The notes: generated from the letters alone by a model not told the origin. A stretch of DNA of 64,000 bases from Pseudomonas migulae (GCF_024169315.1 NZ_JALJWR010000001.1:2902501-2966500), one strand, 5' to 3'. Positions 21,205 to 31,597 are shown, counted from the stretch's first letter. Numbers and translations: made by a program.

Positions 21205-21276
21205 GTCTTCGCGAGCATGCTTCGCTCCTACAGCTGGCACACGCTCCTGTAGGCGCGAAGCTTGCTCGCGAAGACG
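21205..21276. repeat. REP pair (reversed orientation)
   Basis: Two REP units: GTCTTCGCGAGCATGC... CTCCTACAG and CCTGTAGG... CTTGCTCGCGAAGAC. Unlike the other pairs in the window, the CGCGA ends face outwards and the TGTAGG ends face each other, with only about 12 bases between. Confidence 0.85.
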
Positions 21277-21321
21277 GCTTCAAGCCATGCTCAAAACGAT
21301 TGAACAGCCTGAAATCGCCTT

Positions 21322-22218
21322 ATGACCGCCATCGTCTCCTCCCCCTACATCGGTCGCTTCGCCCCCACGCCAAGCGGCCATCTGCATTTCGGCTCGCTGG
21401 TCGCAGCGCTGGCTTCGTACCTCGACGCGCGTGCGGTGGGTGGTCGCTGGCTGATGCGCATGGAAGACCTCGATCCGCCACGGGAAGAACCCGGCGCGCA
21501 AGCGGCCATTCTCAAGGCGCTGGAGGGCTACGGCTTCGAGTGGGACGGCGAACTGGTCCGACAGAGCGACCGGCACGATGCCTACGCCGACGTGCTCAAC
21601 CGCCTGTTCAATCATGGTCTGGCGTACGCCTGCACCTGTTCGCGCAAACAACTGGAGCCGTATCACGGCATTTATCCGGGACTGTGCCGCAACGCGGGTC
21701 ATGCCACCGAAGATGCCGCGATTCGCCTGCGTGTGCCCGAACTGGAATACCACTTCATCGACCGCGTGCAAGGCGAATACCGCCAGCACCTGGGTCGGGA
21801 TGTCGGTGATTTCGTGATCCGCCGCCGCGACGGGCTCTACGCCTACCAACTGGCCGTGGTGCTCGATGACGCCTGGCAGGGCATTACCGACATCGTCCGT
21901 GGCGCAGACTTGCTCGACTCCACCCCACGTCAGCTCTATCTGCAGGAACTGCTGGGGTTCTCGCAACCGCGCTATCTGCACATCCCGCTGATAACCCAGC
22001 CTGACGGCAACAAGCTCGGCAAGTCCTACCGTTCGCCGCCGCTGACCGAAGATCAGGCCACACCGCTGCTGCTTCGTGCATTGCGCGCACTCGGGCAAAG
22101 TCCCGGCACAGAACTGGCGTACGCCACCCCACGGGAAGTGCTGAACTGGGGCATCGCCCACTGGGACGCGACGAAGATCCCGCGCACACTCGCCTTGCCC
22201 GAAGCGCAACTACAGTGA
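21322..22218 (+). CDS. gluQ: Glutamyl-Q tRNA(Asp) synthetase
   Basis: 298 residues, a catalytic domain of glutamyl-tRNA synthetase without the anticodon-binding part. HIGH-like motif in FAPTPSGHLHFGSL, KLGKS motif in GNKLGKSYR (about residues 230-237), and zinc ligands in CTCSRKQ and YPGLC. It attaches glutamate to queuosine in tRNA(Asp). The dksA-gluQ neighbourhood is standard in gammaproteobacteria, where read-through from dksA can occur; here a terminator and a REP pair lie between. Confidence 0.96.
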   Translation: MTAIVSSPYIGRFAPTPSGHLHFGSLVAALASYLDARAVGGRWLMRMEDLDPPREEPGAQAAILKALEGYGFEWDGELVRQSDRHDAYADVLNRLFNHGLAYACTCSRKQLEPYHGIYPGLCRNAGHATEDAAIRLRVPELEYHFIDRVQGEYRQHLGRDVGDFVIRRRDGLYAYQLAVVLDDAWQGITDIVRGADLLDSTPRQLYLQELLGFSQPRYLHIPLITQPDGNKLGKSYRSPPLTEDQATPLLLRALRALGQSPGTELAYATPREVLNWGIAHWDATKIPRTLALPEAQLQ

Positions 22219-22295
22219 TCACACTTGCAGTGGCGCGCCCATCCGTTACCATCGCCGCACGTTTTCGGGCACGCGCATAAAAAAGAGAGGCCGGG

Positions 22296-22472
22296 ATGTA
22301 CATCTATCGCTTGGTCCTGCTCCTGGTAGTGGGGATTTACCTGTTCTCCCCGGCCATCATGGATTGGTGGATCGACGCCACTGGCGCCTGGTATCGCCCT
22401 TATCTGCTCTGGCTGATTCTGATCGTCGTGACCTTCATCCTGCAGAGCCAAAAAGATGCCGATGAGCTTTAG
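22296..22472 (+). CDS. cbrX: CbrX, small membrane protein overlapping cbrA
   Basis: 58 residues with two hydrophobic helices (LVLLLVVGIYLFSPAIM and YLLWLILIVVTFIL) and a charged tail ending QKDADEL. The start at 22296 follows AGAGAGGCCGGG. It ends at 22472, inside cbrA, overlapping it by 17 bases in a different frame, so translation of cbrA is probably coupled to it. A gene in this position is described in Pseudomonas as cbrX, whose translation affects CbrA; its biochemical role is unclear. Too short for most gene callers. Confidence 0.8.
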   Translation: MYIYRLVLLLVVGIYLFSPAIMDWWIDATGAWYRPYLLWLILIVVTFILQSQKDADEL

Positions 22473-25410
22473 CCTGACCCAGATGATCCTGATCAGTGCC
22501 GCGTACCTGGCGGTGCTGTTCGGCGTGGCCTGGATCAGCGAACGGGGCATGATCCCCCGGGCGATCATTCGCCACCCGCTGACGTACACCCTGTCGCTGG
22601 GTGTCTACGCCAGTGCCTGGGCGTTCTACGGCACCGTGGGCCTGGCCTATCAGTACGGCTACGGATTTCTGTCCAGCTATCTGGGCGTCTCCGGCGCATT
22701 TCTGCTGGCGCCGGTGTTGTTGTATCCGATCCTCAAAATTACTCGCACCTACCAACTGTCGTCGCTGGCAGACCTGTTCGCGTTCCGTTTCCGCAGCACC
22801 TGGGCCGGCGCACTGACCACGATCTTCATGCTGATCGGCGTGCTGCCGTTGCTGGCGCTGCAGATTCAGGCAGTGGCCGACTCCATCGGCATCCTCACCC
22901 GCGAGCCGGTGCAACACCGTGTCGCCCTGAGCTTCTGCGCGCTGATTACGCTGTTCACGATTTTCTTTGGCTCGCGCCACATCGCCACCCGCGAGAAACA
23001 CGAAGGGCTGGTGTTCGCGATTGCCTTTGAGTCGGTGATCAAACTGATCGCCATTGGTGGCGTCGGCCTGTATGCGTTGTATGGCGTGTTCGACGGCCCG
23101 CAACAGCTGGAACTGTGGCTGCTGCAAAACCAGACCGCCCTCGCCGCGTTGCACACGCCTTTGCAGGAAGGCCCGTGGCGCACGCTGTTGCTGGTGTTCT
23201 TCGCGTCGGCGATCGTGATGCCGCACATGTACCACATGACGTTTACCGAAAACCTCAACCCGCGTTCGCTGGTCAGCGCGAGCTGGGGCTTGCCGTTGTT
23301 CCTGCTGTTGATGAGCCTGGCGGTGCCGCTGATTCTCTGGGCCGGGCTGAAACTCGGTGCCACGACCAATCCTGAATATTTCACGCTGGGCATCGGCATC
23401 GCCGCCAACAGTAAGGCCTTGGCGCTGTTGGCGTATGTCGGTGGGCTATCGGCGGCGAGCGGGCTGATCATCGTCACCACCCTGGCACTGTCCGGGATGG
23501 CGCTGAACCATCTGGTGCTGCCGCTTTATCAGCCGCCGGCCGAAGGCAACATCTACCGCTGGCTGAAATGGACCCGTCGCGCACTGATCGTCGCGATCAT
23601 CATGGCCGGTTACGGTTTCTACCTGTTGCTGGGTGCCGAGCAGGATCTGGCCAACCTCGGCATCGTTGCGTTTGTGGCGACCTTGCAGTTCCTGCCGGGC
23701 GTGCTGTCCGTCCTTTACTGGCCGACCGCCAACCGTCGCGGCTTCATCGCCGGATTGCTGGCAGGGATTCTGGTGTGGCTGGTGACCATGCTGCTGCCGC
23801 TGGTCGGCAACCTGCAAGGCTTCTACATTCCTCTGCTGAACATGATCTACGTGCTGGACGACACCAGTTGGCACATGGCCGCGATCGCCTCGCTGGCCGC
23901 CAACGTGCTGATGTTCACCCTGATCTCGCTGTTCACCAATGCCAGCCCCGAAGAGGCCAGCGCTGCCGAAGCCTGCGCCGTGGACAACGTGCGTCGCCCG
24001 CAGCGCCGTGAGTTGCACGCTGCCTCGCCCCAGGAATTCGCCACGCAACTGGCCAAACCCTTGGGCGCCAAGGCTGCGCAGAAAGAAGTCGAACAGGCGC
24101 TGCGCGATCTCTATCTGCCGTTCGACGAGCGCCGGCCTTACGCCTTGCGCCGCTTGCGCGACCGGATCGAAGCCAACCTCTCGGGCCTGATGGGGCCGAG
24201 CGTGGCGCAAGACATGGTCGAGACCTTCCTGCCTTATAAGGCCGGCGGCGAAAACTACGTCACCGAAGACATTCACTTCATTGAAAGTCGCCTCGAGGAT
24301 TACCACTCGCGCCTCACCGGCCTGGCTGCCGAACTCGATGCCCTGCGCCGTTACCACCGCCAGACCCTGCAGGAATTGCCGATGGGCGTCTGCTCGCTGG
24401 CCAAGGATCAGGAAATCCTCATGTGGAACAAAGCCATGGAGGAGCTGACCGGAATCGCCGCGCAGCGTGTGGTCGGTTCGCGCCTGAGCACCATCGCCGA
24501 TCCGTGGAAAGAATTGCTGCAAGGCTTCATCAACCTGCCCGACGAACACTTGCACAAGCAGCATCTGGCGCTCGATGGCCAGACTCGCTGGCTGAACCTG
24601 CACAAAGCGGCGATCGATGAACCGCTCGCGCCGGGTAACAGCGGCCTGGTTTTGCTCGTCGAAGACCTGACCGAAACCCAGATGCTCGAAGACAAACTGG
24701 TGCACTCCGAGCGACTGGCCAGCATCGGCCGCCTGGCCGCTGGTGTGGCCCATGAAATCGGCAACCCGATCACCGGCATCGCCTGTCTGGCGCAGAACCT
24801 GCGCGAAGAACGTGAAGACGATGGCGAGCTGAAGGAAATCAGCGGGCAGATCCTGGAGCAGACCAAACGCGTCTCGCGCATCGTTCAGTCGCTGATGAGT
24901 TTTGCCCACGCCGGCAGTCACCAGCACAGTGACGAGCCCGTCTGTCTGGCCGAAGTGGCCCAGGACGCCATCGGTTTGCTGGCCCTGAACCGACGTAATT
25001 TCGAAGTGCAGTTCTATAACCTGTGCGACCCCGATCACTGGGTCGAAGGCGACCCACAACGACTCGCCCAGGTCCTGATCAATCTGCTCTCAAACGCCCG
25101 TGACGCCTCGCCTCCCGGCAGTGCGGTACGGGTGAAAAGCGAAGCCGGCGAACACACGGTCGACCTGATCGTGGAAGACGAAGGCAGCGGTATTCCGAAG
25201 AACATCATGGATAGATTGTTCGAACCTTTCTTCACCACCAAGGATCCTGGCGAAGGCACCGGTCTGGGCCTTGCACTGGTCTATTCCATCGTTGAAGAGC
25301 ATTATGGACAAATCACCATCGACAGCCCGGCTGATGTACAAAGCCAACGCGGCACCCGTATCCGGGTGACCTTGCCGCGTCATGTCGAAGCGACGTCCGC
25401 TGTGAACTGA
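22456..25410 (+). CDS. cbrA: Sensor histidine kinase CbrA with SLC5-type transporter domain
   Basis: 984 residues. Residues 1 to about 500 are a sodium/solute symporter-like membrane domain of about 13 helices (known to carry histidine in Pseudomonas). A linker follows, then a PAS domain (about 630-740), a HisKA domain with the phospho-acceptor His766 in [11 protein letters not shown], and a HATPase domain with N, G1 and G2 boxes ([25 protein letters not shown]). CbrA phosphorylates CbrB in response to carbon/nitrogen balance. The ATG at 22456 and the ATG at 22462 are both possible; cbrX overlaps the start. Confidence 0.97.
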   Translation: MPMSFSLTQMILISAAYLAVLFGVAWISERGMIPRAIIRHPLTYTLSLGVYASAWAFYGTVGLAYQYGYGFLSSYLGVSGAFLLAPVLLYPILKITRTYQLSSLADLFAFRFRSTWAGALTTIFMLIGVLPLLALQIQAVADSIGILTREPVQHRVALSFCALITLFTIFFGSRHIATREKHEGLVFAIAFESVIKLIAIGGVGLYALYGVFDGPQQLELWLLQNQTALAALHTPLQEGPWRTLLLVFFASAIVMPHMYHMTFTENLNPRSLVSASWGLPLFLLLMSLAVPLILWAGLKLGATTNPEYFTLGIGIAANSKALALLAYVGGLSAASGLIIVTTLALSGMALNHLVLPLYQPPAEGNIYRWLKWTRRALIVAIIMAGYGFYLLLGAEQDLANLGIVAFVATLQFLPGVLSVLYWPTANRRGFIAGLLAGILVWLVTMLLPLVGNLQGFYIPLLNMIYVLDDTSWHMAAIASLAANVLMFTLISLFTNASPEEASAAEACAVDNVRRPQRRELHAASPQEFATQLAKPLGAKAAQKEVEQALRDLYLPFDERRPYALRRLRDRIEANLSGLMGPSVAQDMVETFLPYKAGGENYVTEDIHFIESRLEDYHSRLTGLAAELDALRRYHRQTLQELPMGVCSLAKDQEILMWNKAMEELTGIAAQRVVGSRLSTIADPWKELLQGFINLPDEHLHKQHLALDGQTRWLNLHKAAIDEPLAPGNSGLVLLVEDLTETQMLEDKLVHSERLASIGRLAAGVAHEIGNPITGIACLAQNLREEREDDGELKEISGQILEQTKRVSRIVQSLMSFAHAGSHQHSDEPVCLAEVAQDAIGLLALNRRNFEVQFYNLCDPDHWVEGDPQRLAQVLINLLSNARDASPPGSAVRVKSEAGEHTVDLIVEDEGSGIPKNIMDRLFEPFFTTKDPGEGTGLGLALVYSIVEEHYGQITIDSPADVQSQRGTRIRVTLPRHVEATSAVN

Positions 25411-25432
25411 GACCGTCGAGAGTATCGAATCA

Positions 25433-26869
25433 ATGCCGCACATTTTGATCGTCGAAGACGAAACAATTATCCGCTCCGCCTTGCGCCGCCTGCTGGAACG
25501 TAACCAGTACCAGGTCAGCGAAGCCGGTTCAGTGCAGGAAGCACAAGAACGCTTCACCATTCCCACGTTCGACCTGATCGTCAGTGACCTGCGTCTGCCT
25601 GGCGCGCCGGGTACCGAGTTGATCAAACTCGGCCAGGGCACTCCGGTGCTGATCATGACCAGCTACGCCAGCCTGCGTTCGGCGGTCGACTCGATGAAGA
25701 TGGGCGCGGTGGATTACATCGCCAAGCCTTTCGACCACGATGAAATGCTCCAGGCCGTCGCGCGCATCCTGCGTGACCGGCAATCGGTGCAGGCCAGCGG
25801 TGAACCTGCCGTCGGCAAAGCCGCCAATGGCGCGGCGAAACCGGGTATCGACAACAGCAACGGCGAAATCGGCATTATCGGCTCGTGCCCGCCGATGCAG
25901 GATCTGTACAGCAAGATCCGCAAAGTCGCGCCAACCGATTCCAATGTCCTGATCCAGGGCGAGTCCGGCACCGGTAAAGAACTGGTGGCGCGCGCCCTGC
26001 ACAACCTGTCCAAACGCGCGAAGGCTCCGATGATTTCGGTGAACTGTGCGGCCATTCCGGAAAGCCTGATCGAGTCCGAACTGTTCGGCCACGAAAAGGG
26101 CGCGTTCACCGGCGCCAGCGCCGGCCGTGCCGGTCTGGTGGAAGCGGCAGACGGCGGTACCTTGTTCCTCGATGAAATCGGCGAACTGCCGCTGGAAGCC
26201 CAGGCTCGCTTGCTGCGCGTGTTGCAGGAAGGCGAAATTCGCCGGGTGGGCTCGGTCCAGTCGCAGAAGGTCGATGTGCGTTTGATCGCCGCGACTCACC
26301 GAGACCTCAAGAGCCTGGCGAAAATCGGCCAGTTCCGTGAAGACTTGTATTACCGCCTCCACGTGATCGCCCTGAAACTGCCGGCCCTGCGCGAGCGTGG
26401 CGCCGACGTGAATGAAATCGCCAATGCCTTCCTGGCGCGGCAGAGCGCGCGGGTCAACCGTACCGACCTGAAGTTCGCTCCGGACGCCGAGCAAGCGATT
26501 CGTCACTATTCCTGGCCGGGCAACGTGCGCGAGCTGGAAAACGCAGTCGAGCGCGCGGTCATCCTGTGCGAAAGCCCGGAGATCTCCGCCGAGCTGCTGG
26601 GCATCGACATCGAGCTGAGCGGCCTGGAAGACGACGAGTTCATCGGCCTGCCTCCGCAACAAGGCAACGGTGCCGGCAACAACAATCATGAGCCGACCGA
26701 GGACCTGTCGCTGGAAGACTACTTCCAGCATTTCGTTCTGGAGCATCAGGACCACATGACCGAAACCGAGCTGGCACGCAAACTCGGGGTCAGCCGTAAA
26801 TGCCTGTGGGAGCGTCGGCAGCGCCTGGGTATCCCGCGACGCAAGACCGGGGTGGCCAGCGAGAGCTGA
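25433..26869 (+). CDS. cbrB: Sigma-54-dependent response regulator CbrB
   Basis: 478 residues, NtrC-like. Receiver domain with phospho-acceptor Asp52 (IVSDLRLPG), AAA+ domain with Walker A GESGTGKE and the sigma-54 contact loop GAFTGA, and a C-terminal Fis-type helix-turn-helix ([20 protein letters not shown] region, read as two pieces). Activates transcription of crcZ from a sigma-54 promoter and so lifts catabolite repression. It starts 23 bases after cbrA. The sites it should act on are directly downstream. Confidence 0.98.
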   Translation: MPHILIVEDETIIRSALRRLLERNQYQVSEAGSVQEAQERFTIPTFDLIVSDLRLPGAPGTELIKLGQGTPVLIMTSYASLRSAVDSMKMGAVDYIAKPFDHDEMLQAVARILRDRQSVQASGEPAVGKAANGAAKPGIDNSNGEIGIIGSCPPMQDLYSKIRKVAPTDSNVLIQGESGTGKELVARALHNLSKRAKAPMISVNCAAIPESLIESELFGHEKGAFTGASAGRAGLVEAADGGTLFLDEIGELPLEAQARLLRVLQEGEIRRVGSVQSQKVDVRLIAATHRDLKSLAKIGQFREDLYYRLHVIALKLPALRERGADVNEIANAFLARQSARVNRTDLKFAPDAEQAIRHYSWPGNVRELENAVERAVILCESPEISAELLGIDIELSGLEDDEFIGLPPQQGNGAGNNNHEPTEDLSLEDYFQHFVLEHQDHMTETELARKLGVSRKCLWERRQRLGIPRRKTGVASES

Positions 26870-26898
26870 ACGGGTAACACATGACTTTGTGAAAAAAC

Positions 26899-26924
26899 TG
26901 TTACCTCAGCTTTTTCACGTAACA
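26899..26924 (+). promoter_or_regulatory. Candidate CbrB upstream activating site
   Basis: TGTTAC (26899-26904), 14 bases, GTAACA (26919-26924): a perfect inverted repeat about 110 bases upstream of the sigma-54 promoter of crcZ. From memory, CbrB sites in P. putida have this TGTTAC-N14-GTAACA form. Further GTAAC half-sites are at 26874, 26941 and 26990. The site also lies in a hairpin GTGAAAAA...TTTTTCAC (26889-26918). Confidence 0.6.
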
Positions 26925-26927
26925 GAA

Positions 26928-26962
26928 GCCGGGGCTTACGGTAACGAAGCCCCGGTTTTTTT
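26928..26962 (+). terminator. Terminator of cbrXAB
   Basis: Stem CCGGGGCTT / AAGCCCCGG with a 9-base loop, followed by seven T's. It separates cbrB from crcZ, so crcZ depends on its own promoter. Confidence 0.92.
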
Positions 26963-27021
26963 GGGCCCCGAAAAACCCGACCAGGTGACGTAACCCCTTG
27001 TTTTGCTGGGCCTCGCAAAAG

Positions 27022-27038
27022 TTGGCACGCACCCTGCT
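27022..27038 (+). promoter_or_regulatory. Sigma-54 promoter of crcZ
   Basis: TTGGCACGCACCCTGCT fits the -24/-12 consensus (GG at 27024-27025, GC at 27036-27037, 12 bases apart). Predicted transcription start about 27049. Confidence 0.92.
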
Positions 27039-27048
27039 ATATGTTTGG

Positions 27049-27416
27049 TACAACAACAATAACAAGCAATGCACAAGACAATAAAAATAAGACGAATCGA
27101 CTCACGCACAATAAAAACAAGACGGCGAGAGGCGCAGCTAACTGATTCTTTTGGAGAGGCGTTGTATTTGGGGCTTGCCCCACGACCAGGCCGAGAACAA
27201 CAAAAACTGTCCTGAGACAGAGCCTGAACTGGTTGGATCGCAAGATCACTGCAGCACAGCGACCAAAGCAATCCGTTTGCTCTTGGCTCCCGATTGGGAG
27301 GGTCATGAAAGAAAATTTCATGACGCGGGCACTCAACAAAAACAAAAAGCCCGAAACCAATAACAAAAATAGAACATGCAACTACTTCTTGGGGAGCTTC
27401 GGCTCCCCTTGTAGTT
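27049..27416 (+). ncRNA. crcZ: CrcZ small RNA, Hfq/Crc sponge
   Basis: About 370 nt with no reading frame of its own. It contains six A-rich AANAANAA-type motifs: near 27051-27065, 27079-27090, 27109-27120, 27196-27206, 27334-27348 and 27358-27371. CrcZ of P. aeruginosa also has several such motifs and sequesters Hfq/Crc, relieving repression of catabolic mRNAs. The 3' end is a hairpin GGGGAGC-TTCG-GCTCCCC (27391-27408) nested in AACTAC/GTAGTT, with a weak T tail, so the exact end is uncertain. Position between cbrB and pcnB is the conserved one. Confidence 0.93.
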
Positions 27417-27442
27417 TCTGCGATTTGAAAATCCTTCCAAGC

Positions 27443-27548
27443 CCCTGTAGGAGCGAGCTTGCTCGCGAAAAACCCGAGGGCAAGCGCAGGGTATCTGGTT
27501 TTACGCGTTATCGTTCACGACCATCGCGAGCAAGCTCGCTCCTACAGT
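27443..27548. repeat. REP doublet between crcZ and pcnB
   Basis: CCTGTAGGAGCGAGCTTGCTCGCGA and its inverted partner TCGCGAGCAAGCTCGCTCCTACAG, 56 bases apart. Imperfect palindromic head-to-head pair of the Pseudomonas REPIN type. Confidence 0.9.
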
Positions 27549-27670
27549 AGTGCGGCTTACAGCTCATATCTGCTGTGTCCTACACCATCCCCCGACTAAA
27601 TGCTAGAATCCCCGCCCATCATGCGGTCATTCTTCGTTATGGCCGAACATTCCTTCAAACAGTGCATCCC

Positions 27671-29071
27671 ATGCTGAAGAAGCTGTTCCAGTCATTCCGT
27701 TCTCCCAAGCGTCATACGCAACACATCCGCAGCACGCCTGAAGTGCTTAACAGCGGCCAACATTCGCTGCAAAAGGCGCAATTCAGCCGTTATGCGGTGA
27801 ATATCGTCGAACGCCTGCAGAACGCCGGTTACCAGGCTTATCTGGTCGGCGGCTGTGTGCGTGACATGATGCTCGGCATCACGCCAAAAGATTTCGACGT
27901 TGCCACCAGCGCCACCCCTGAACAGGTACGCGCCGAATTCCGCAATGCGCGGATCATCGGTCGTCGCTTCAAACTGGTGCACATCCACTTTGGTCGCGAG
28001 ATCATCGAGGTCGCGACCTTCCGCGCCAATCACCCGCAAAACGATGAAGAGGAAGACAGCAACCAGTCTTCCCGCAACGAGAGTGGGCGGATCCTGCGCG
28101 ATAACGTCTACGGCACGCTGGAAGAGGACGCGCAACGCCGCGACTTCACCATCAACGCCCTGTATTACGACCCGGTCAGCGAACGTATTCTCGACTACGC
28201 CAACGGCGTACACGACATTCGCAATCACCTGATCCGCCTGATTGGCGACCCGAAGCAACGCTACCAGGAAGACCCGGTGCGGATGCTGCGGGCCGTGCGT
28301 TTCGCCGCCAAGCTGAATTTCGGCATCGAAAAACACAGCGCCCTGCCGATCCGCGATCTGGCGCCGATGCTGCGCGAGATTCCGTCAGCCCGGCTGTTCG
28401 AAGAAGTGCTCAAGTTGTTCCTCTCCGGCCATGCCGCGGACACGTTCGAGATGCTGGTCGACCTGCAGTTGTTCGATCCGCTGTTCCCGGCCAGTGCCGA
28501 AGCGCTGGAATACAACCCGACGTACACCCACACCCTAATCAGCGAAGCGCTGATCAACACCGACCTGCGGATCAAGCAGAACAAACCGGTAACCCCGGCG
28601 TTCCTGTTTGCAGCCCTGCTCTGGCCTGCCCTCCCGGCTCGCGTGTTGCGCTTGCAGGAACGTGGCATGCCGCCAATCCCGGCGATGCAGGAAGCGGCGC
28701 ACGAGTTGATTGCCGAACAGTGCCAGCGGATCGCGATTCCAAAACGCTTCACCATGCCGATCCGCGAAATCTGGGACATGCAGGAACGTCTGCCGCGCCG
28801 CAGCGGCAAACGCGCCGACCTGTTGCTGGACAATCCGCGGTTCCGCGCCGGTTACGACTTCCTGCTGCTGCGCGAAAGCGCCGGCGAGCAGACCGATGGC
28901 CTCGGCGAATGGTGGACGGATTATCAGGACGCCAACGACAGCGAGCGTCGCGACATGATCCGCGACCTCAGCGGCAAGGAAGACGGCACTGGCGCACCCC
29001 GCAAACGTCGTCGCAGTGGCGGTGCCAAGCGCAAACGCGCGGCCGGCGCACCGAGCGCTACGGGCGAGTAA
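27671..29071 (+). CDS. pcnB: Poly(A) polymerase I
   Basis: 466 residues. Class II nucleotidyltransferase: YLVGGCVRDMMLG and the catalytic DFDVATSATPEQV (metal-binding aspartates), RRDFTINALYYDP, then QRYQEDPVRMLRAVRFAAKL. The basic tail GKEDGTGAPRKRRR.. typical of PAP I rather than the CCA-adding enzyme is present. Adds 3' A tails that direct RNAs to degradation. Start ATG at 27671 (MLKKLFQSF); the in-frame extension to 27575 adds unconserved residues over the promoter. Confidence 0.95.
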   Translation: MLKKLFQSFRSPKRHTQHIRSTPEVLNSGQHSLQKAQFSRYAVNIVERLQNAGYQAYLVGGCVRDMMLGITPKDFDVATSATPEQVRAEFRNARIIGRRFKLVHIHFGREIIEVATFRANHPQNDEEEDSNQSSRNESGRILRDNVYGTLEEDAQRRDFTINALYYDPVSERILDYANGVHDIRNHLIRLIGDPKQRYQEDPVRMLRAVRFAAKLNFGIEKHSALPIRDLAPMLREIPSARLFEEVLKLFLSGHAADTFEMLVDLQLFDPLFPASAEALEYNPTYTHTLISEALINTDLRIKQNKPVTPAFLFAALLWPALPARVLRLQERGMPPIPAMQEAAHELIAEQCQRIAIPKRFTMPIREIWDMQERLPRRSGKRADLLLDNPRFRAGYDFLLLRESAGEQTDGLGEWWTDYQDANDSERRDMIRDLSGKEDGTGAPRKRRRSGGAKRKRAAGAPSATGE

Positions 29072-29073
29072 GC

Positions 29074-29559
29074 ATGGAGCGCATCTACATCGGCATGGGC
29101 AGCAATCTGGCTGACCCCGCCGAACAATTGCGCAGCGCCGTCGATGCGCTGGCGCAGTTGCCGCAGAGCGAACTGGTCGGGGTTTCGGCGTTTTATCAAA
29201 GCGATTCGCTGCTGCCCGGCCAACCGCGCTACACCAACGCCGTTGCCGCCCTCGACAGCATACTTGCCCCGCTGGCGCTGCTCGATGCGCTGCAAGCCAT
29301 CGAGAACGGACAGGGTCGCGAACGCCTGGAACGCTGGGGGCCGCGCACGCTGGATCTGGATATCGTGCTGTTCGGTGATCGGCTGATCGATGAGCCTCGC
29401 CTCAAGGTGCCTCACTACCATATGCAGGAGCGAGCCTTCGTTCTGTATCCGCTGGCCGAGTTGGCGCCTGCGGATTTACGTTTGGCGGATGGGCGCACAC
29501 TCACTGATCTACTCGCTGCCTGCCCGTTCGTCGGGCTGGAACGCCTCCCCCAAAATTGA
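29074..29559 (+). CDS. folK: 2-amino-4-hydroxy-6-hydroxymethyldihydropteridine pyrophosphokinase
   Basis: 161 residues, standard HPPK. YIGMGSNLADP at the N-terminus, then QPRYTNAVA and the signature RWGPRTLDLDIVLFGD (about residues 85-100) with Mg-binding aspartates. Transfers pyrophosphate from ATP in folate synthesis. Starts two bases after pcnB, so they share a transcript; folK then leads on to panB in the same direction after a REP doublet. Confidence 0.96.
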   Translation: MERIYIGMGSNLADPAEQLRSAVDALAQLPQSELVGVSAFYQSDSLLPGQPRYTNAVAALDSILAPLALLDALQAIENGQGRERLERWGPRTLDLDIVLFGDRLIDEPRLKVPHYHMQERAFVLYPLAELAPADLRLADGRTLTDLLAACPFVGLERLPQN

Positions 29560-29570
29560 TGCAAATTCCC

Positions 29571-29660
29571 CTGTGGGAGCGGCTTGCTCGCGAAGACGGT
29601 GTGTCATTCAGCGTCATTGTTGATTGATACACCGCCTTCGCGAGCAAGCCCGCTCCCACA
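29571..29660. repeat. REP doublet after folK
   Basis: CTGTGGGAGCGGCTTGCTCGCGAAG and CTTCGCGAGCAAGCCCGCTCCCACA facing each other. The spacer has GTGTGTCATTCAGC and TTGATTGATACACC, a spacer type repeated in other doublets here. Confidence 0.92.
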
Positions 29661-29706
29661 TTGTTTTTGTGTCGGGCATCAGATCTGCGGCTGCTGAATC
29701 GCATCA

Positions 29707-29745
29707 GTTACGCCGGTAACACCCTCTCCGTAACAACGCGGTAAC
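29707..29745. promoter_or_regulatory. GTAAC repeat cluster upstream of panB
   Basis: GTTAC at 29707 and GTAAC at 29716, 29730 and 29741, each within a CGGTAACA or CCGTAACA context. Spacing does not fit the N14 CbrB form. Located about 190 bases before panB in the rest of a 367-base gap that otherwise holds only the REP doublet; no strong -35/-10 pair is seen. Confidence 0.35.
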
Positions 29746-29926
29746 ACACGCAATTGACTTCCCGAGTTCTCCTCACGACTATAGGCGTCCCGCTGCCGCC
29801 AACACGGCGTTGAAGGGCGCAATCCAGGCCTTAAAAGCACGACAACAGACCGTGCGCCTGTATTTAACGAAGAATCACGCGCGTTACTCGCAGTAGTTTC
29901 CACAGCGCCTGAATGAGGAACTTTTC

Positions 29927-30727
29927 ATGCCAGCCATCACCCTGACCACTCTGCAAGGTCTCAAGCAAAAAGGTGAAAAAATCACCATGCTGACCTGCTA
30001 TGACGCGACCTTCGCCCACGCCTGCAATGAGGCTGGCGTCGAAGTGCTGCTGGTGGGCGACTCCCTCGGCATGGTGTTGCAAGGTCACGACAGCACCCTG
30101 CCGGTGACCACTGCCGAGATGGCTTACCACGTCGCGTCCGTGAAACGCGGTAACACCGACGCGCTGATCCTCGCCGACCTGCCCTTCATGGCCTACGCCA
30201 CCACCGAACAAGCCATGGTCAACAGCGCGCTGTTGATGCAGGCCGGTGCGCACATGGTCAAGGTTGAAGGCGCATTGTGGCTGGCGGACTCGATCCGTCT
30301 GCTGGCCGAGCGCGGCATCCCGGTGTGCGCACACATGGGGCTGACACCGCAGTCGGTGAATATCCTCGGCGGTTACAAAGTCCAGGGTCGCAATGAAAAC
30401 CAGGCGCGGCAGATGCGCGCCGATGCGATCTCCCTCGAACAGGCGGGCGCAGCGATGCTGTTGCTCGAGTGCGTGCCGAGCGAACTGGCCGAAGAAATCA
30501 CCCAGGCCGTGAAGATCCCGGTGATCGGTATCGGCGCCGGCAGTGGCACCGACGGCCAGGTGCTGGTGCTGCACGACATGCTCGGTCTGTCGATCACAGG
30601 CCGGGTGCCCAAGTTCGTGAAGAACTTCATGGCCGGACAACAAAACATTCAAGCGGCACTTGGCGCTTACGTCACTGAAGTCAAAGCAGCCACTTTTCCT
30701 GGTATCGAACACGGATTCTCTGCATGA
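29927..30727 (+). CDS. panB: 3-methyl-2-oxobutanoate hydroxymethyltransferase
   Basis: 266 residues. TIM-barrel enzyme making ketopantoate from 2-oxoisovalerate with methylene-tetrahydrofolate. Conserved [34 protein letters not shown] (Mg-binding Asp), [20 protein letters not shown] and [15 protein letters not shown]. Uses the product of the ilv pathway and of the folate branch, both encoded in this window. ATG overlaps none upstream; ends with ATGA overlap into panC. Confidence 0.97.
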   Translation: MPAITLTTLQGLKQKGEKITMLTCYDATFAHACNEAGVEVLLVGDSLGMVLQGHDSTLPVTTAEMAYHVASVKRGNTDALILADLPFMAYATTEQAMVNSALLMQAGAHMVKVEGALWLADSIRLLAERGIPVCAHMGLTPQSVNILGGYKVQGRNENQARQMRADAISLEQAGAAMLLLECVPSELAEEITQAVKIPVIGIGAGSGTDGQVLVLHDMLGLSITGRVPKFVKNFMAGQQNIQAALGAYVTEVKAATFPGIEHGFSA

Positions 30728-31584
30728 ACACCGTAAAAACCGTACGCGAACTGCGGGCCGCGGTGGCCCGTGCCCGCAGCGAAGGCAAGCGTATTGCCTT
30801 CGTGCCGACCATGGGCAACCTGCACAGCGGCCACATCGCACTGATTACCAAAGCCAGCCAACGGGCGGATTTCGTGGTCGCGAGCATTTTCGTCAACCCG
30901 CTGCAATTCGGTGCCGGCGAAGACCTCGACAAGTACCCCCGCACCCTCGCGGCAGACCAGGAACAACTGTTCCAGGCCGGTTGCCACTTGCTGTTCGCCC
31001 CGACCGTCGAAGAAATGTACCCCGACGGCATGGCTGGCCAGACTCGCGTCAGCGTTCCACAACTGTCCGAAGGACTGTGCGGCGCCAGCCGTCCGGGGCA
31101 TTTCGAAGGTGTGGCGACGGTGGTCAGCAAGCTGTTCAACATGGTCCAGCCGGATCTGGCGATCTTTGGCCAGAAAGACTTCCAGCAACTGGCCGTGATC
31201 CGCGCGCTGGTGCATGACCTGAACATGCCGATCCAGATCATCGGCGAGCCGACGGTCCGTGCGGCCGACGGTCTGGCGCTGTCATCGCGCAATGGGTTCC
31301 TCAGTGAAGAACAGCGGGCGGTTGCGCCGGTGGTGTATTGCACGCTGTCCTCGATTGCCGAAGCCATCAAACAAGGTGATCGCGATTATCCAGCGCTGAT
31401 CGCGGCACAACAGCAGCAACTCGAAGCCGCGGGCCTGCGTACCGACTACCTGGAAATCCGTCATGCGCTGACCTTGCGTCAGGCAACGGCGGAAGATCGG
31501 GACCTGGTGATTCTGGTGGCGGCGTTCCTCGGCACCACGCGGTTGATCGACAACCTGCACCTGAACCTCGACGCGCCCGCCTAA
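30724..31584 (+). CDS. panC: Pantoate-beta-alanine ligase
   Basis: 286 residues. Nucleotidylyl transferase fold: [16 protein letters not shown] (HIGH-type motif), [32 protein letters not shown] and the KMSKS-like [10 protein letters not shown]. Joins pantoate and beta-alanine with ATP to pantothenate. The ATG overlaps the panB stop by four bases, so translation is coupled. Confidence 0.97.
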   Translation: MNTVKTVRELRAAVARARSEGKRIAFVPTMGNLHSGHIALITKASQRADFVVASIFVNPLQFGAGEDLDKYPRTLAADQEQLFQAGCHLLFAPTVEEMYPDGMAGQTRVSVPQLSEGLCGASRPGHFEGVATVVSKLFNMVQPDLAIFGQKDFQQLAVIRALVHDLNMPIQIIGEPTVRAADGLALSSRNGFLSEEQRAVAPVVYCTLSSIAEAIKQGDRDYPALIAAQQQQLEAAGLRTDYLEIRHALTLRQATAEDRDLVILVAAFLGTTRLIDNLHLNLDAPA

Positions 31585-31597
31585 AACACCACAATCC

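Noticed and set aside
23446..25059. 537-residue minus-strand frame
   Set aside because: Antisense shadow of cbrA.
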